From: Exiguobacterium acetylicum
GTDB taxonomy: Bacteria; Bacillota; Bacilli; Exiguobacteriales; Exiguobacteriaceae
Assembly: GCF_022170825.1 (NCBI RefSeq)
Contig: NZ_CP081878.1
Span: forward strand, 956,001 to 1,020,000
Length of the DNA: 64,000 nucleotides
Direction: 5' to 3'
The notes under the pieces were generated by a model. That model ran no database searches, was not told where the DNA came from, and saw only the letters and a list, made by a program, of their open reading frames with translations. The position numbers and the translations under genes were made by a program. This document shows positions 36,242-45,090 of the stretch, one piece after another. Each line of letters opens with the position of its first letter. The first letter of the stretch is position 1.

Positions 36242-36937
36242 ATGACATTCACACAAGAAATCAAGCAGGCGGCACAAGCGTACTGGGATAGTAGTTTTAC
36301 GCACCCATTCGTACAAGGAATCGGGGAAGGGACGTTACCACTCTCGAAATTTCGACATTATGTCATGCAAGATGCGTATTACTTAAAACACTTTGCGAAG
36401 ATTCAAGCGAAGGCAGCGTCAAAAGCAGACGACTTTGCGACGATCGCAACACTTGCCGAGCACGCGACTTCGACATATGGGGCAGAACTGAGCCTGCACC
36501 AATCATTTTTTGAGCCGCTCGGTATTACGGAAGCAGACCTAGAAGCATTCGAACCGGCACCGACGGCATATGCTTACGTCTCACACATGCATCATGCGAG
36601 CGAGGGGACACTCGGTGAGACGATTGCTGCCATCTTGCCATGTTACTGGTTGTATTACGAAGTCGGTCAACAGTTACTGACGTGTACGCCAGAAGAAAAA
36701 ATCTATCAGCAATGGATTGACACGTATAGTTCGGAATGGTTCGAAAAGGTCGTCTTTGAGCAGATTGCACGGCTCGATGCTTTGGCTGAACAAGCCAGTC
36801 CTACGGAACGCGAACGCATGAAACGGCATTTCGTGACGAGCTGTTATTATGAGTTGCTGTTTTGGCATATGGGATGGACAGAAGAAACATTCACGTCTGT
36901 GTACGAGACGATTCCGGCGCGAACAGTATCTTCCTAA
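36242..36937 (+). CDS. tenA: Thiaminase II / aminopyrimidine aminohydrolase TenA
   Basis: Hydrolyses aminopyrimidine breakdown products of thiamine to the HMP precursor (salvage). 231 residues; the all-helical family features HPFVQGIGEGTLPLSKFRHYVMQDAYYL and the active cysteine in ILPCYWLYYEVGQQL are present. The start at 36242 has GAGGAGG upstream. Here it is the only gene under the riboswitch; tenI and thiOSGF do not follow, so other thiamine genes must be elsewhere. Confidence 0.95.
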   Translation: MTFTQEIKQAAQAYWDSSFTHPFVQGIGEGTLPLSKFRHYVMQDAYYLKHFAKIQAKAASKADDFATIATLAEHATSTYGAELSLHQSFFEPLGITEADLEAFEPAPTAYAYVSHMHHASEGTLGETIAAILPCYWLYYEVGQQLLTCTPEEKIYQQWIDTYSSEWFEKVVFEQIARLDALAEQASPTERERMKRHFVTSCYYELLFWHMGWTEETFTSVYETIPARTVSS

Positions 36938-36988
36938 ACGGTTAGATGGTAGAATTAGGTATATCATTTAGCGGAAGTAGGGATTGGA

Positions 36989-37297
36989 ATGGAAACCATC
37001 GTCATTTTGCTGGTCATTATCGCGGCCTATGTCGTGCAACGAATGCTTGGAAAAGCGAACGTTAGATTTGCTGGATACATCATCCCCATATTGATGACGG
37101 TGTATGGTACATATGCTACCATCTGGAATTTGAAGGTGACGTTCCAGTTCGAATTTAGCATCGGTAGCTTCATTTCAACTGTCATAATGATTGTCATTTA
37201 TGGTCTGCTGATCTACTCACTTTACCGCGTCTACCAGCGTGCGAAAGCAGAAGCTGAATACCCGTATCAATCGTTAAAAGACCGAAGCATCCTTTAA
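36989..37297 (+). CDS. Small membrane protein, unknown function
   Basis: 102 residues with three predicted membrane segments (about 3-20, 27-47 and 58-80) and a charged C-terminal tail YQRAKAEAEYPYQSLKDRSIL. No family recognised. GGAATGG lies before the ATG. It follows tenA by 50 nt and its last codons form the left arm of the terminator. Confidence 0.7.
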   Translation: METIVILLVIIAAYVVQRMLGKANVRFAGYIIPILMTVYGTYATIWNLKVTFQFEFSIGSFISTVIMIVIYGLLIYSLYRVYQRAKAEAEYPYQSLKDRSIL

Positions 37298-37315
37298 GGA
37301 GCTTCGGTCTTTTGG
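37277..37315. terminator. Bidirectional terminator between converging genes
   Basis: AAAGACCGAAGC (37277-37288) pairs perfectly with GCTTCGGTCTTT (37301-37312). It overlaps the end of the small membrane protein gene and also serves the glycosidase on the other strand. Confidence 0.88.
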
Positions 37316-37327
37316 TGTATTGTGCCA

Positions 37328-39244
37328 TCATTTCTTCCAATTTTTAAAGCCGTCACCGAATTCGAGATGGAGTTGATCGGTAAAGGCACCGTTCTGAAAG
37401 ACTGGCACATCAACAGGTAACGTACCACGCGGCTTAAACGTTCCGAAGATTGCGCGAATACCTGCCGGGAGATTCGGTCCTGCGGATTTTAAGTTACCAG
37501 CTTCAGAGTCCGGTCCGTTCGGATCTCCTTTAAACCCATAGACGAGGACATGTGCCGGTGCATCGGGTTGAACGGCGACATCATATGGATTACGTAGGCT
37601 GAGTAAGACAGACGGAATATCTGCTTGTTTCGCATAGCGGAAGATCGAAGCCGGAATCGCTTGTTCTGGTGCGGTGGATAGCAGTTTAGCACTCGTATTG
37701 ACGTTTGAGCCGACAATGATGTAATCTGCTGCATCGAGTTGCGCTCGAAGGATTGGATTTTGTTCAAGTGGTAGCGTAGTAGCTGAGTAATTCGCTGTCG
37801 TTACGTGCCAGTTCCGATTCTTTGGTAGGGATGCGATCGTCTTTTTCATGCTGTCCGTCTGATCCGTTGCTGGGGCGATCACGAGGACATGTGCATTCTT
37901 TTTCGGTTTGAACGGTAACGTCCGCTGATCATTTTTCACGAGCGTGACAGCAGCTTCCGTCATCGCGCGTTCTTTAGCTTTATGGTCAGGACTACCGACG
38001 ACCTGATTCGCTTGTGCGAGTTTATCTGCTAGCGATGTCGTATCCGTCGTACCGTTCCAAATTCCGCGCTCTGCCTTTAGCGTCAGAATCCGTTCAACCG
38101 ATTGATCAATCCGTTCTTCCGAGAGACGACCGTCTTTGACCGCAGCAATCACATCCTTGAAAATCTGATCGAGTTTTGCGACATCCTGCTCGGAACGAAG
38201 AATCGTCGGCATGAGGGCGATGTCGACACCAGCGTCAAAAGTTTTTAAGACAGCTTCTGATTCTGTAAAGTTATCGACGATCGCCTGCATATTCAACGCG
38301 TCCGTAATGACGATACCATCGTAGCCAAGTTTTTCGCGAAGCACACCTGTGATGACATCATCCGACAACGTCGCAGGTAAAGGGAAGGTGCCGTTTTTTG
38401 ACGTGACGACTTCGGATTCGATTTGCGGCATTCCGATGTGTCCTGTCATGATCATATCGATGTCTTCAGCGATCGCTCGCTTGAAAGGCACGAGTTCGAC
38501 TTGTTCTAGCTCCTGAAGGGAGCGATCAACGACCGGTAAGCCATAGTGAGAATCGGTTGCGGTATCGCCGTGACCTGGGAAGTGTTTGGCAGTTGCTGCG
38601 ACGCCTTCATCCTGAATGCCCTTCATTAGTGCGGAACCGAGTGTGCCGACGAGCTCCGGATCACTTGAGAACGAACGGACACCAATGACCGGATTTGCAG
38701 GATTACTATTGACGTCAAGATCTGGACCGAAGTTGACATTGATGCCGAGCGCCTGTAGTTCGGAACCGATGATGTGACCAGCGTCATTGGCATAGTTGCT
38801 ACTCCGGGTTGCACCTAACGCCATATTGCCGGGTAAGTTCGTTCCTGTTCCAAGGCGAGTGACGATACCGCCTTCTTGGTCAATCGTGACGAAGAGCGGA
38901 ATATCGTTACTAGCGTCCTGTTTGACGACTTCTTGCAGATCATGGACGAGTTTCGTCGTCTGTTCAGTTTCACTGACGTTCTCAGCAAACAAGATGACGC
39001 CACCTAAATCATAGCGATCGATGATGTTTGCGACTTCTGGAGCAAGGGATGTATGATTACTTCCATTCCACTGCCGGAAGTCCGGCATGATCATCTGTCC
39101 GATTTTTTGCTCGAGTGTCATCGCGTCAATCTTTTGATTGATCCGCTCTGTTGATGATTCTGTCGCTGCCATGACAGGCAAACTACTTGAGACGAGTACT
39201 GCTGCAAGTCCGGCTGTTAACGTGAACTGACCGATTTTTTTCAT
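37328..39244 (-). CDS. Secreted beta-N-acetylhexosaminidase, GH3 family (NagZ type)
   Basis: 638 residues: signal peptide (MKKIGQFTLTAGLAAVLVSS, cleavage after VMAA), GH3 barrel with IDQEGGIVTRL, the NagZ hallmark KHFPGHGDTATDSHYGLP and nucleophile region VITDALNMQAI, and a C-terminal alpha/beta domain. Extracellular members remove GlcNAc from muropeptides during cell-wall recovery; in B. subtilis the gene partners NamZ, which is not seen here. A cre site lies upstream, fitting carbon-catabolite control of a salvage enzyme. Confidence 0.92.
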   Translation of the reverse strand: MKKIGQFTLTAGLAAVLVSSSLPVMAATESSTERINQKIDAMTLEQKIGQMIMPDFRQWNGSNHTSLAPEVANIIDRYDLGGVILFAENVSETEQTTKLVHDLQEVVKQDASNDIPLFVTIDQEGGIVTRLGTGTNLPGNMALGATRSSNYANDAGHIIGSELQALGINVNFGPDLDVNSNPANPVIGVRSFSSDPELVGTLGSALMKGIQDEGVAATAKHFPGHGDTATDSHYGLPVVDRSLQELEQVELVPFKRAIAEDIDMIMTGHIGMPQIESEVVTSKNGTFPLPATLSDDVITGVLREKLGYDGIVITDALNMQAIVDNFTESEAVLKTFDAGVDIALMPTILRSEQDVAKLDQIFKDVIAAVKDGRLSEERIDQSVERILTLKAERGIWNGTTDTTSLADKLAQANQVVGSPDHKAKERAMTEAAVTLVKNDQRTLPFKPKKNAHVLVIAPATDQTDSMKKTIASLPKNRNWHVTTANYSATTLPLEQNPILRAQLDAADYIIVGSNVNTSAKLLSTAPEQAIPASIFRYAKQADIPSVLLSLRNPYDVAVQPDAPAHVLVYGFKGDPNGPDSEAGNLKSAGPNLPAGIRAIFGTFKPRGTLPVDVPVFQNGAFTDQLHLEFGDGFKNWKK

Positions 39245-39335
39245 GGTGTACGTCCTCCTCTAGGCAAATCATGACTAGAATTCTTTTCAATACGGACAGT
39301 ATAGCAAGGGGATTTTTTTAAAACAATATTTTATT

Positions 39336-39349
39336 TGTAAACGATTACA
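39336..39349 (-). promoter_or_regulatory. cre (CcpA) site upstream of the NagZ-type gene
   Basis: Read on the minus strand, TGTAATCGTTTACA matches TGWNANCGNTNWCA at every defined position. It lies about 92 nt before the start codon. Confidence 0.75.
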
Positions 39350-39394
39350 ATTTAAAATAAGTTTCATTTAAGTTTTCGATCATATCGAATTGAA

Positions 39395-39430
39395 CAAAAA
39401 AAGCGACTCCCCTGAAGAGGAATCACTTTT
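39395..39430 (-). terminator. Terminator of spo0M
   Basis: Minus strand: GTGATTCC/GGAGTCGC stem (arms 39426-39419 and 39410-39403, two G-T pairs) followed by seven T. Confidence 0.75.
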
Positions 39431-39449
39431 AAGTAACTCAATTTATCAA

Positions 39450-40223
39450 TCAGCTATAGCGTTCCACGATGCTCGTCAGCTGACGTTCGACGAACGACTG
39501 ATCTTGTAGTTCACTATTTGATAGACGCTGTTTGATCATCGACTCATCTGCACCAGCCATTTCACTGAATAATGATCCGAGACTGTGCGCACGACGGTCG
39601 ACTTGGACGATCAAATCAATCCCTGAGCTATCTTGGAGCATGATGATCTCGATCTCATCTAGTTTATGAGCGTAGTGTGTATTGCGTGCTGAATACTCAA
39701 GTTCCTGGGCAATCGGTAACTCTTTGCGGAACCGTCCTGGTAACTTTTCCGTGTCGGCTTTCTTCAATCGGAAGCCAAGTGATTCCATCGCATTTAAGAC
39801 CGTCGCTTGGTAACGGTTCGCTTCGACGATGACAGCGTCACGGTCTGACGGATCAACGGCTTGTGCGATATCAAGACCCGTCTCGATCCATGATTTCGAC
39901 TGGCTGACAGAGAGTGGCGTATTCAGCGGAACACGTAATGTAAAAGGAATTTCCCGCTCGACACCCGCTTCGATCGTGAACTTCGCTTCGTTAAGGGCAA
40001 ATCGATCCAGTGTGAACGTCGTAAATGTCGTACTATCATTAACCTCTTGCTTGTACTGGGTGTTGAACTCAAGGTAAATCCGGTCAATCTCTTGATCGAC
40101 GTTTCCGCCTTTGATATGGACGACACCGTGGATTTGACCGCCTGGTTCGCACCGGTCATCCGTTAAGCGTGTATCGACCGTTGCGGCACCGATTCCGATT
40201 TGTGAGAGAATTTTTTTGAACAT
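39450..40223 (-). CDS. spo0M: Spo0M (sporulation-control protein) family
   Basis: 257 residues with the arrestin-like beta-sandwich family features: MFKKILSQIGIGAATVDTRL, GGQIHGVVHIKGGNVDQ, and a C-terminal helical tail. In B. subtilis Spo0M affects phosphorelay output and cell division, but homologues are common in non-sporulating bacteria and the biochemical role is unclear. AAAGGAGGAAT precedes the ATG. Monocistronic. Confidence 0.92.
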   Translation of the reverse strand: MFKKILSQIGIGAATVDTRLTDDRCEPGGQIHGVVHIKGGNVDQEIDRIYLEFNTQYKQEVNDSTTFTTFTLDRFALNEAKFTIEAGVEREIPFTLRVPLNTPLSVSQSKSWIETGLDIAQAVDPSDRDAVIVEANRYQATVLNAMESLGFRLKKADTEKLPGRFRKELPIAQELEYSARNTHYAHKLDEIEIIMLQDSSGIDLIVQVDRRAHSLGSLFSEMAGADESMIKQRLSNSELQDQSFVERQLTSIVERYS

Positions 40224-40270
40224 GATGAATTCCTCCTTTTAGTTACGTACGAATGATAAAGCGTGTAAAC

Positions 40271-40299
40271 TTGTCGAACGGGAACGAATTTGCTACAGT
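40271..40299 (+). promoter_or_regulatory. Promoter of the methyltransferase gene
   Basis: TTGTCG (40271-40276), 17-nt spacer, TACAGT (40294-40299). Its position inside the longer open frame supports the GTG start at 40334. Confidence 0.55.
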
Positions 40300-40333
40300 T
40301 TCGAAAGAACATCAGAAAAGGACGGGACGACTA

Positions 40334-41518
40334 GTGGAACTACATGAATTAAAAGCGAGCCTTGCCTCGCAAATCACGCAAGGAACACTGATCCATGCAA
40401 CGATGAGTAATCCGCGCCAAAAATCAAATGATCTCCGACGAATCAAAGTAAAACCGATTCTATTAAGAGATACGGTGATGATGCAGGTTGAGTTTCAATT
40501 TGAACGCGTTATGAAGCATGAAAATATTTTAATCGAAGATTTCATCGGTCGACTCGACGATTTGTTTGCAGAATTCCGGCAATTCCTCTTCCGTTTTGAA
40601 GAAGAGGAGTGGCAATTCCAGCTTTCGAAAAAGATGAAGGTTGCGATCAAGACGTCGAAAAAAGAGCCGATGAAAGCTCTGTTGTCGCACGATCGAAAAA
40701 AAACCTATCTATTAGAAGATGGTGTACCGGTTCCATTCTTGATCCGTCTTGGCGTCATGACGGAAGCGGGGCAGGTCAAAAAACAGAAGTACGATAAGTT
40801 CAAGCAAATCAATCGCTTCCTTGAATTCGTCGAGGATAGCATCGCTGCTTTACCAAAAGGAAAAAAACTTCGGATCTTGGACTTCGGGTGCGGGAAGTCG
40901 TATTTGACGTTTGCCCTCTATTATTATTTAAAAGTCGTCAAAGGATTCGACCTTGAAGTCACAGGACTTGATCTAAAGAAGGAAGTCATCGAAGAATGTT
41001 CGCAAATTGCGCATGATCTTAATTATACTGATTTGACCTTCCGCGTCGGGGACGTCCATGATTATACCGGTGAGACGGAAGTCGACTTGATGGTGACGCT
41101 TCACGCCTGTGATGTCGCGACAGACGTTGCCCTTGCACGAGCTGTTGACTGGAATGCATCAGTCATTCTGAGCGTACCGTGCTGCCAAAAGGAATTGAAC
41201 CGTCAACTCGATTGTTTTCCGCTTGACGTCATGTTGCAACATGGATTGATCAAAGAGAAATTTGCATCGCTTGCTACGGATTCGTTACGAGCGGAATTAC
41301 TGACGCTCGTCGGGTATGAAGCACAATTACTCGAATTCATCGATCTCGAGCATACACCGAAGAATGTCTTGATTCGGGCATACAAACAAAACAAGCGACC
41401 AACGGAAGAGAAAATTGACCGTTATATCGCTTTCCGTGATCTGTTGCATGCTCGACCGTTTTTAGAAAATGAATTGAGCGACAGACTTGGACAGATTTCA
41501 CCGAAACTCGTACAATAA
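40334..41518 (+). CDS. Class I SAM-dependent methyltransferase, substrate unknown
   Basis: 394 residues. The C-terminal half is a Rossmann methyltransferase with motif I RILDFGCGKSYLTFALYYYL, motif II VTGLDLKKEV and VTLHACDVATD, followed by SVPCCQKELNRQ, which is typical of the family that includes yeast-to-bacteria Methyltransf_32 proteins. The N-terminal part (about 1-150) resembles an RNA-binding module but no motif is decisive. The GTG at 40334 has AAAAGGA about 11 nt upstream; the frame is open to ATG 40253, which has no ribosome-binding site. Confidence 0.8.
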   Translation: MELHELKASLASQITQGTLIHATMSNPRQKSNDLRRIKVKPILLRDTVMMQVEFQFERVMKHENILIEDFIGRLDDLFAEFRQFLFRFEEEEWQFQLSKKMKVAIKTSKKEPMKALLSHDRKKTYLLEDGVPVPFLIRLGVMTEAGQVKKQKYDKFKQINRFLEFVEDSIAALPKGKKLRILDFGCGKSYLTFALYYYLKVVKGFDLEVTGLDLKKEVIEECSQIAHDLNYTDLTFRVGDVHDYTGETEVDLMVTLHACDVATDVALARAVDWNASVILSVPCCQKELNRQLDCFPLDVMLQHGLIKEKFASLATDSLRAELLTLVGYEAQLLEFIDLEHTPKNVLIRAYKQNKRPTEEKIDRYIAFRDLLHARPFLENELSDRLGQISPKLVQ

Positions 41519-41548
41519 GAAGGAGAACGAATCAAAGGAGGCAATACG

Positions 41549-41974
41549 ATGGATTTCCAAATGTATTTTGAAGATGTCGTCCAAACAGCCCGCAAAGAAG
41601 CAAACGCTGCTGGATTTGAAGAATTAACGACGCCAGAGAGCGTGGATGAAGCAATGAAACGCGAAGGGCTAACACTCGTCCTTGTCAATTCAGTATGTGG
41701 ATGTGCTGGCGGGATCGCCCGTCCTGCTGCAGCGTACGTCAACCGGAAAGAGGGCATCAAGCCTGATCATTTCGTTACAGTATTTGCTGGACAAGATCGC
41801 GAAGCAACAGACCGAGCACGTGAGTACTTCGAAGGATACCCACCTTCATCTCCATCATTTGCGTTAATGCAAGATGGAAACATTCTCTCGATGGTTGAGC
41901 GGTTCGACATCGAGTCATTCACGGCAGAAGAAGTCGTCGAGAAACTCGAATCATTGATTGAAATTTACGCATAA
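41549..41974 (+). CDS. Bacilliredoxin (BrxA/BrxB, YphP/YqiW family)
   Basis: 141-residue thioredoxin-fold protein with the family CGC motif in [15 protein letters not shown]. Bacilliredoxins remove bacillithiol from protein mixed disulfides. In B. subtilis the yqiW (brxB) gene lies beside bkdB; here the homologue is about 22 kb away, after the methyltransferase gene. AAAGGAGG precedes the ATG. Confidence 0.95.
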   Translation: MDFQMYFEDVVQTARKEANAAGFEELTTPESVDEAMKREGLTLVLVNSVCGCAGGIARPAAAYVNRKEGIKPDHFVTVFAGQDREATDRAREYFEGYPPSSPSFALMQDGNILSMVERFDIESFTAEEVVEKLESLIEIYA

Positions 41975-41978
41975 GCGA

Positions 41979-42008
41979 AGAAGACTCCTGAAAAGGGGTC
42001 TTTTTTTT
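41979..42008 (+). terminator. Terminator after the bacilliredoxin gene
   Basis: AAGACTCC/GGGGTCTT stem with a TGAAAA loop, followed by a run of T. Confidence 0.85.
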
Positions 42009-42044
42009 GTAAATTCATAAGTCTAGCATAATAAAAATGAAGTT

Positions 42045-42058
42045 TGAAAGCGTTTGCA
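42045..42058 (+). promoter_or_regulatory. Possible cre site upstream of artP
   Basis: TGAAAGCGTTTGCA fits the cre consensus except for G at the W position before CA. About 200 nt before artP. Confidence 0.45.
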
Positions 42059-42133
42059 AAAATGTATAAAAAGTCATTTATGCATGAATTATGAATAGAA
42101 AATGAAAATATTTTATATATTTATGCTTTACAG

Positions 42134-42147
42134 TGAATAAATATTCG
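42134..42147 (+). promoter_or_regulatory. ARG-box-like dyad upstream of artP
   Basis: TGAATAAATATTCG closely follows the ArgR/AhrC box TGAATWWWWATTCA (one deviation); a weaker ATGAATTATGAAT lies about 50 nt upstream. ArgR is encoded at 5262-5711. Confidence 0.6.
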
Positions 42148-42261
42148 TATATCCTAAAAGCAATAGAACAGTTCAGGCTTTTCGGTATTGAATTGGACAT
42201 ACACATAAGTCATACTATTGTTAAAGTTCTGACGATTGAGCGTTGGAAGGGGAAAACTCGA

Positions 42262-43035
42262 ATGAAAAAATTATTAGCAACGGCAATGGCAGGCATCCTG
42301 GCGGTCACGATGGCAGCATGTGGCGCATCGGAAGAATCAACAGGTGGATCAAGTAACAGCGATAAAGTGTTGACGATGGGAACGTCAGCGGATTACTTCC
42401 CATTTGAATACATCGATACGAAAAAGGGAGAAGACATCGTCGGGTTCGACGTTGCCATCGCGAAGGAAGTCACCAAGAATCTTGGATATGACTTGAAAAT
42501 CGAAGACATGGAGTTCGGTAGCTTACTAGGTGCCCTTAGCTCAGGTCGTGTTGATTTCGTCATGGCAGGGATGACACCAACGGAAGAACGGAAGAAAAAC
42601 GCCGACTTCACAGATATCTACTTCGAATCGAAGAACTTGGTCATGACAAAAGATAAAGCGATCAGTTCAGAAGATGAACTCAAAGGTAAAAAAATCGGTG
42701 TCCAGCTTGGTTCAATCCAAGAGGGACTTGCGAAAGATCGTTTCAAGGATAGTGAAGCCGTTCCATTGAACAAAATTCCAGAAATCATTCAAGAGTTAAA
42801 TACTGGTCGAATCGATGCCCTCATTATCGAGGACGCAGTTGCTGTTAAATACATGGATCAAGATGCATCTCTGAAAACGTACCAAATCGAAGAGGATGGT
42901 CCAGCTGGTTCAGCGATTGCCTTCAAAAAAGGAGATAAGATGCGTGACGATTTCAACAAAGAGCTGAAGAAGATGATCGACAGTGGTGAAATCGATAAAT
43001 TAGCAGAAGAATGGTTCCAAAAAGAAGCAAAATAA
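42262..43035 (+). CDS. artP: Arginine ABC transporter substrate-binding lipoprotein (ArtP-like)
   Basis: 257 residues: lipoprotein signal (MKKLLATAMAGILAVTMAAC) and a type 3 periplasmic-binding fold with LTMGTSADYFPFEY, DIVGFDVAIAKEV, AGMTPTEERKKNADFTDIYF and KIGVQLGSIQEG, all close to B. subtilis ArtP (YqiX). Arginine is therefore the likely ligand, supported by the ARG-box-like site upstream. The start is 42262 behind GGAAGGGG; the frame is open to 42133 but that would include the operator. Confidence 0.88.
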   Translation: MKKLLATAMAGILAVTMAACGASEESTGGSSNSDKVLTMGTSADYFPFEYIDTKKGEDIVGFDVAIAKEVTKNLGYDLKIEDMEFGSLLGALSSGRVDFVMAGMTPTEERKKNADFTDIYFESKNLVMTKDKAISSEDELKGKKIGVQLGSIQEGLAKDRFKDSEAVPLNKIPEIIQELNTGRIDALIIEDAVAVKYMDQDASLKTYQIEEDGPAGSAIAFKKGDKMRDDFNKELKKMIDSGEIDKLAEEWFQKEAK

Positions 43036-43047
43036 GTCAAGTGCATG

Positions 43048-43073
43048 GGGGTGGGGGTAACCTCATCCCTTTT
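43048..43073 (+). terminator. Attenuating hairpin between artP and artQ
   Basis: GGGGTGGGG (43048-43056) pairs with CCTCATCCC (43061-43069) around a loop of four (GTAA), followed by only four T. Such partial terminators give more binding protein than permease. Confidence 0.65.
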
Positions 43074-43095
43074 GTGCGACGTTAGGAGATTGATT

Positions 43096-43752
43096 ATGAT
43101 AGACTTTACAAAGATTCAAGATTCAATTCCATATATTCTCGAGGGAATTCCGGTCCTCTTCCAAGTCGTCATCGTCGCGGCGATCTCCGGGATGCTGATC
43201 GGAATTGTCGTCGCGGCACTGAAAATCACGAAGAGTCGCTTCATCCGTTTCATTGGACATGCGTACACAGCAATTTTCCGGGGAACCCCATTGATCTTGC
43301 AACTCGCGATCGTCCACTTCGGTCTACCGCAATTGACAGGGTATGTCACGACAGGGTACCAATCGGCAATCATCGCCTTCTCCTTGAACTCCGGAGCTTA
43401 TATTTCGGAAATCATTCGGGCAGGGATTCAAGCTGTTGATCGTGGGCAATGGGAAGCAGCGGATGCACTCGGTATTTCGTATTTCAAACAACTACGTTCG
43501 ATCATTTTGCCGCAAGCCTTTAAAAATATCCTTCCTGCGATCATGAACGAATTGATCACGTTGACGAAGGAATCGGCACTCGTCTCGACGGTCGGTGTTC
43601 TTGATGTCATGCGTCGCGCTCAAATCGTCGGAGGAGAAAAGGCGATTTATTTCGAACCGTTATTGTTTGCCGGATTCGTCTATTTTGTTCTCGTCATGGG
43701 ATTGAGCTTGATAGGCCAACAAGTCGAAAAAGCTATGAGAAAGAGTGGGTAA
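43096..43752 (+). CDS. artQ: Arginine ABC transporter permease (ArtQ-like)
   Basis: 218 residues of the HisMQ/GlnP type with five membrane segments; [20 protein letters not shown] and the cytoplasmic EAA loop [22 protein letters not shown] are clear. The start at 43096 has TTAGGAG 7 nt upstream. A single permease gene suggests a homodimer, as in B. subtilis ArtPQR. Confidence 0.92.
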   Translation: MIDFTKIQDSIPYILEGIPVLFQVVIVAAISGMLIGIVVAALKITKSRFIRFIGHAYTAIFRGTPLILQLAIVHFGLPQLTGYVTTGYQSAIIAFSLNSGAYISEIIRAGIQAVDRGQWEAADALGISYFKQLRSIILPQAFKNILPAIMNELITLTKESALVSTVGVLDVMRRAQIVGGEKAIYFEPLLFAGFVYFVLVMGLSLIGQQVEKAMRKSG

Positions 43753-43756
43753 TCAG

Positions 43757-44488
43757 ATGGAACCTATGATCCAAGTCACCGATTTGCATAAGCAGTTCGG
43801 AAAATTAGAAGTATTAAAAGGTATCTCGACGACGGTTACGCGCGGAGAAGTCGTCGCTGTCATCGGACCGTCGGGGTCTGGTAAATCAACATTCTTGCGT
43901 TGCATCAACTTACTTGAACAACCAACGAGTGGGACGATCATCGTCGACGGTTTCGAATTGACGAAACCAAAAGCGAACATCTCAAAAGCACGTCAGAACA
44001 TCGGGATGGTTTTCCAACAATTTAACTTGTTCCCGCATAAGTCTGTCCTCGATAATCTGACGTATGCACCAATCAACGTGCTCGGTATCTCAAAGGACGA
44101 AGCGATCAAACGAGCGGAAACGTTACTTGATCGTGTCGGTCTAGCCGAAAAACGCGATAATTATCCGAATCAGTTGTCAGGTGGGCAAAAACAACGGGTC
44201 GCGATCGCACGTGCCCTTGCGATGGAACCAAATGTCATGTTGTTTGATGAACCAACGTCAGCGCTTGACCCGGAGATGGTCAACGAAGTGCTTGACGTCA
44301 TGAAGCAACTTGCTGAAAGTGGGATGACGATGGTCATCGTTACGCACGAGATGGGCTTTGCAAAAGAAGTCGCCGATCGTGTCCTGTTCCTCGATGAAGG
44401 GATTCTGATGGAAGAAGGTTCACCGGTTGAACTCTTCGACAATCCGAAAACAGACCGAGCGAAAAAGTTCCTCGAAAAAGTTTTATGA
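43757..44488 (+). CDS. artR: Arginine ABC transporter ATPase (ArtR-like)
   Basis: 243 residues of the polar amino acid ABC ATPase family: Walker [11 protein letters not shown]-loop [10 protein letters not shown], signature [15 protein letters not shown], Walker [15 protein letters not shown] and H-loop VTHEMGFA. It follows artQ by 4 nt; the ATG at 43757 is chosen over GTG 43745 because the latter lies inside artQ. A terminator follows. Confidence 0.93.
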   Translation: MEPMIQVTDLHKQFGKLEVLKGISTTVTRGEVVAVIGPSGSGKSTFLRCINLLEQPTSGTIIVDGFELTKPKANISKARQNIGMVFQQFNLFPHKSVLDNLTYAPINVLGISKDEAIKRAETLLDRVGLAEKRDNYPNQLSGGQKQRVAIARALAMEPNVMLFDEPTSALDPEMVNEVLDVMKQLAESGMTMVIVTHEMGFAKEVADRVLFLDEGILMEEGSPVELFDNPKTDRAKKFLEKVL

Positions 44489-44496
44489 TGACAGTG

Positions 44497-44525
44497 CGCT
44501 AACTCTGAAAAGGGTTAGCGTTTTT
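44497..44525 (+). terminator. Terminator of artPQR
   Basis: CGCTAACTC (44497-44505) pairs with GGGTTAGCG (44512-44520), followed by TTTTT. Confidence 0.88.
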
Positions 44526-44553
44526 CGGTTTTTAGTATAGAGGGGGAAGATTG

Positions 44554-45090
44554 ATGAAAAAATTACTTGAAGGTCATCATACTCGTCTGACGCGTTTTCA
44601 ATCGGAAGATACCGAAGTGATGCAGCGTTTGCTTGACGATGCGACGTTTGCTCGTCAGTTCAGTGCGACACCATTCCGTCATTTGTCGACGGACAAAATT
44701 GAACAGATGATGGCGACGGATGCACCGGAGACATTCCGATTTGCGATTCGTAATTTTGAAGATGAGCGGATGATCGGCGTCATTGCACTAGAAGATATTC
44801 TATTTACACATGGAACGGCATGGCTGATGATTGGTATCGATCCGGATTGCGAAGGACAAGGATATGCGACGGATGCCATGGAGACACTGCTTGAGTATGC
44901 CTTCTTAGAGCTGAATTTGTACCGGATTCAATTGACGGTCTTTGATTATAATACGCGTGCGATTGAATTATATGAACGGCTTGGTTTCGCCCAGGAAGGG
45001 AGATACCGATCTTTTTTGCGGCGAGACGGAGAGCGGCATGATATGTTACTTTACGGATTACTTGAACCAGAATGGAGGGGACGACAATGA
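44554..45090 (+). CDS. GNAT family N-acetyltransferase (RimJ/RimL type)
   Basis: 178 residues; LMIGIDPDCEGQGYATDAMETLLEYAF is the acetyl-CoA binding region and ELYERLGFAQEGRYRS the C-terminal motif of the RimJ/RimL subfamily. Substrate unknown. AGGGGGAA precedes the ATG at 44554. Overlaps the HD gene by 4 nt, so the two are one operon. Confidence 0.88.
   Translation: MKKLLEGHHTRLTRFQSEDTEVMQRLLDDATFARQFSATPFRHLSTDKIEQMMATDAPETFRFAIRNFEDERMIGVIALEDILFTHGTAWLMIGIDPDCEGQGYATDAMETLLEYAFLELNLYRIQLTVFDYNTRAIELYERLGFAQEGRYRSFLRRDGERHDMLLYGLLEPEWRGRQ

Noticed and set aside
40253-40333. ATG start 27 codons upstream of the methyltransferase
   Set aside because: No ribosome-binding site there, and a 17-nt-spaced promoter lies inside this stretch; GTG 40334 fits better.
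42133-42261. Extended N-terminus of ArtP
   Set aside because: It would hide the lipoprotein signal and include the ARG-box-like operator.
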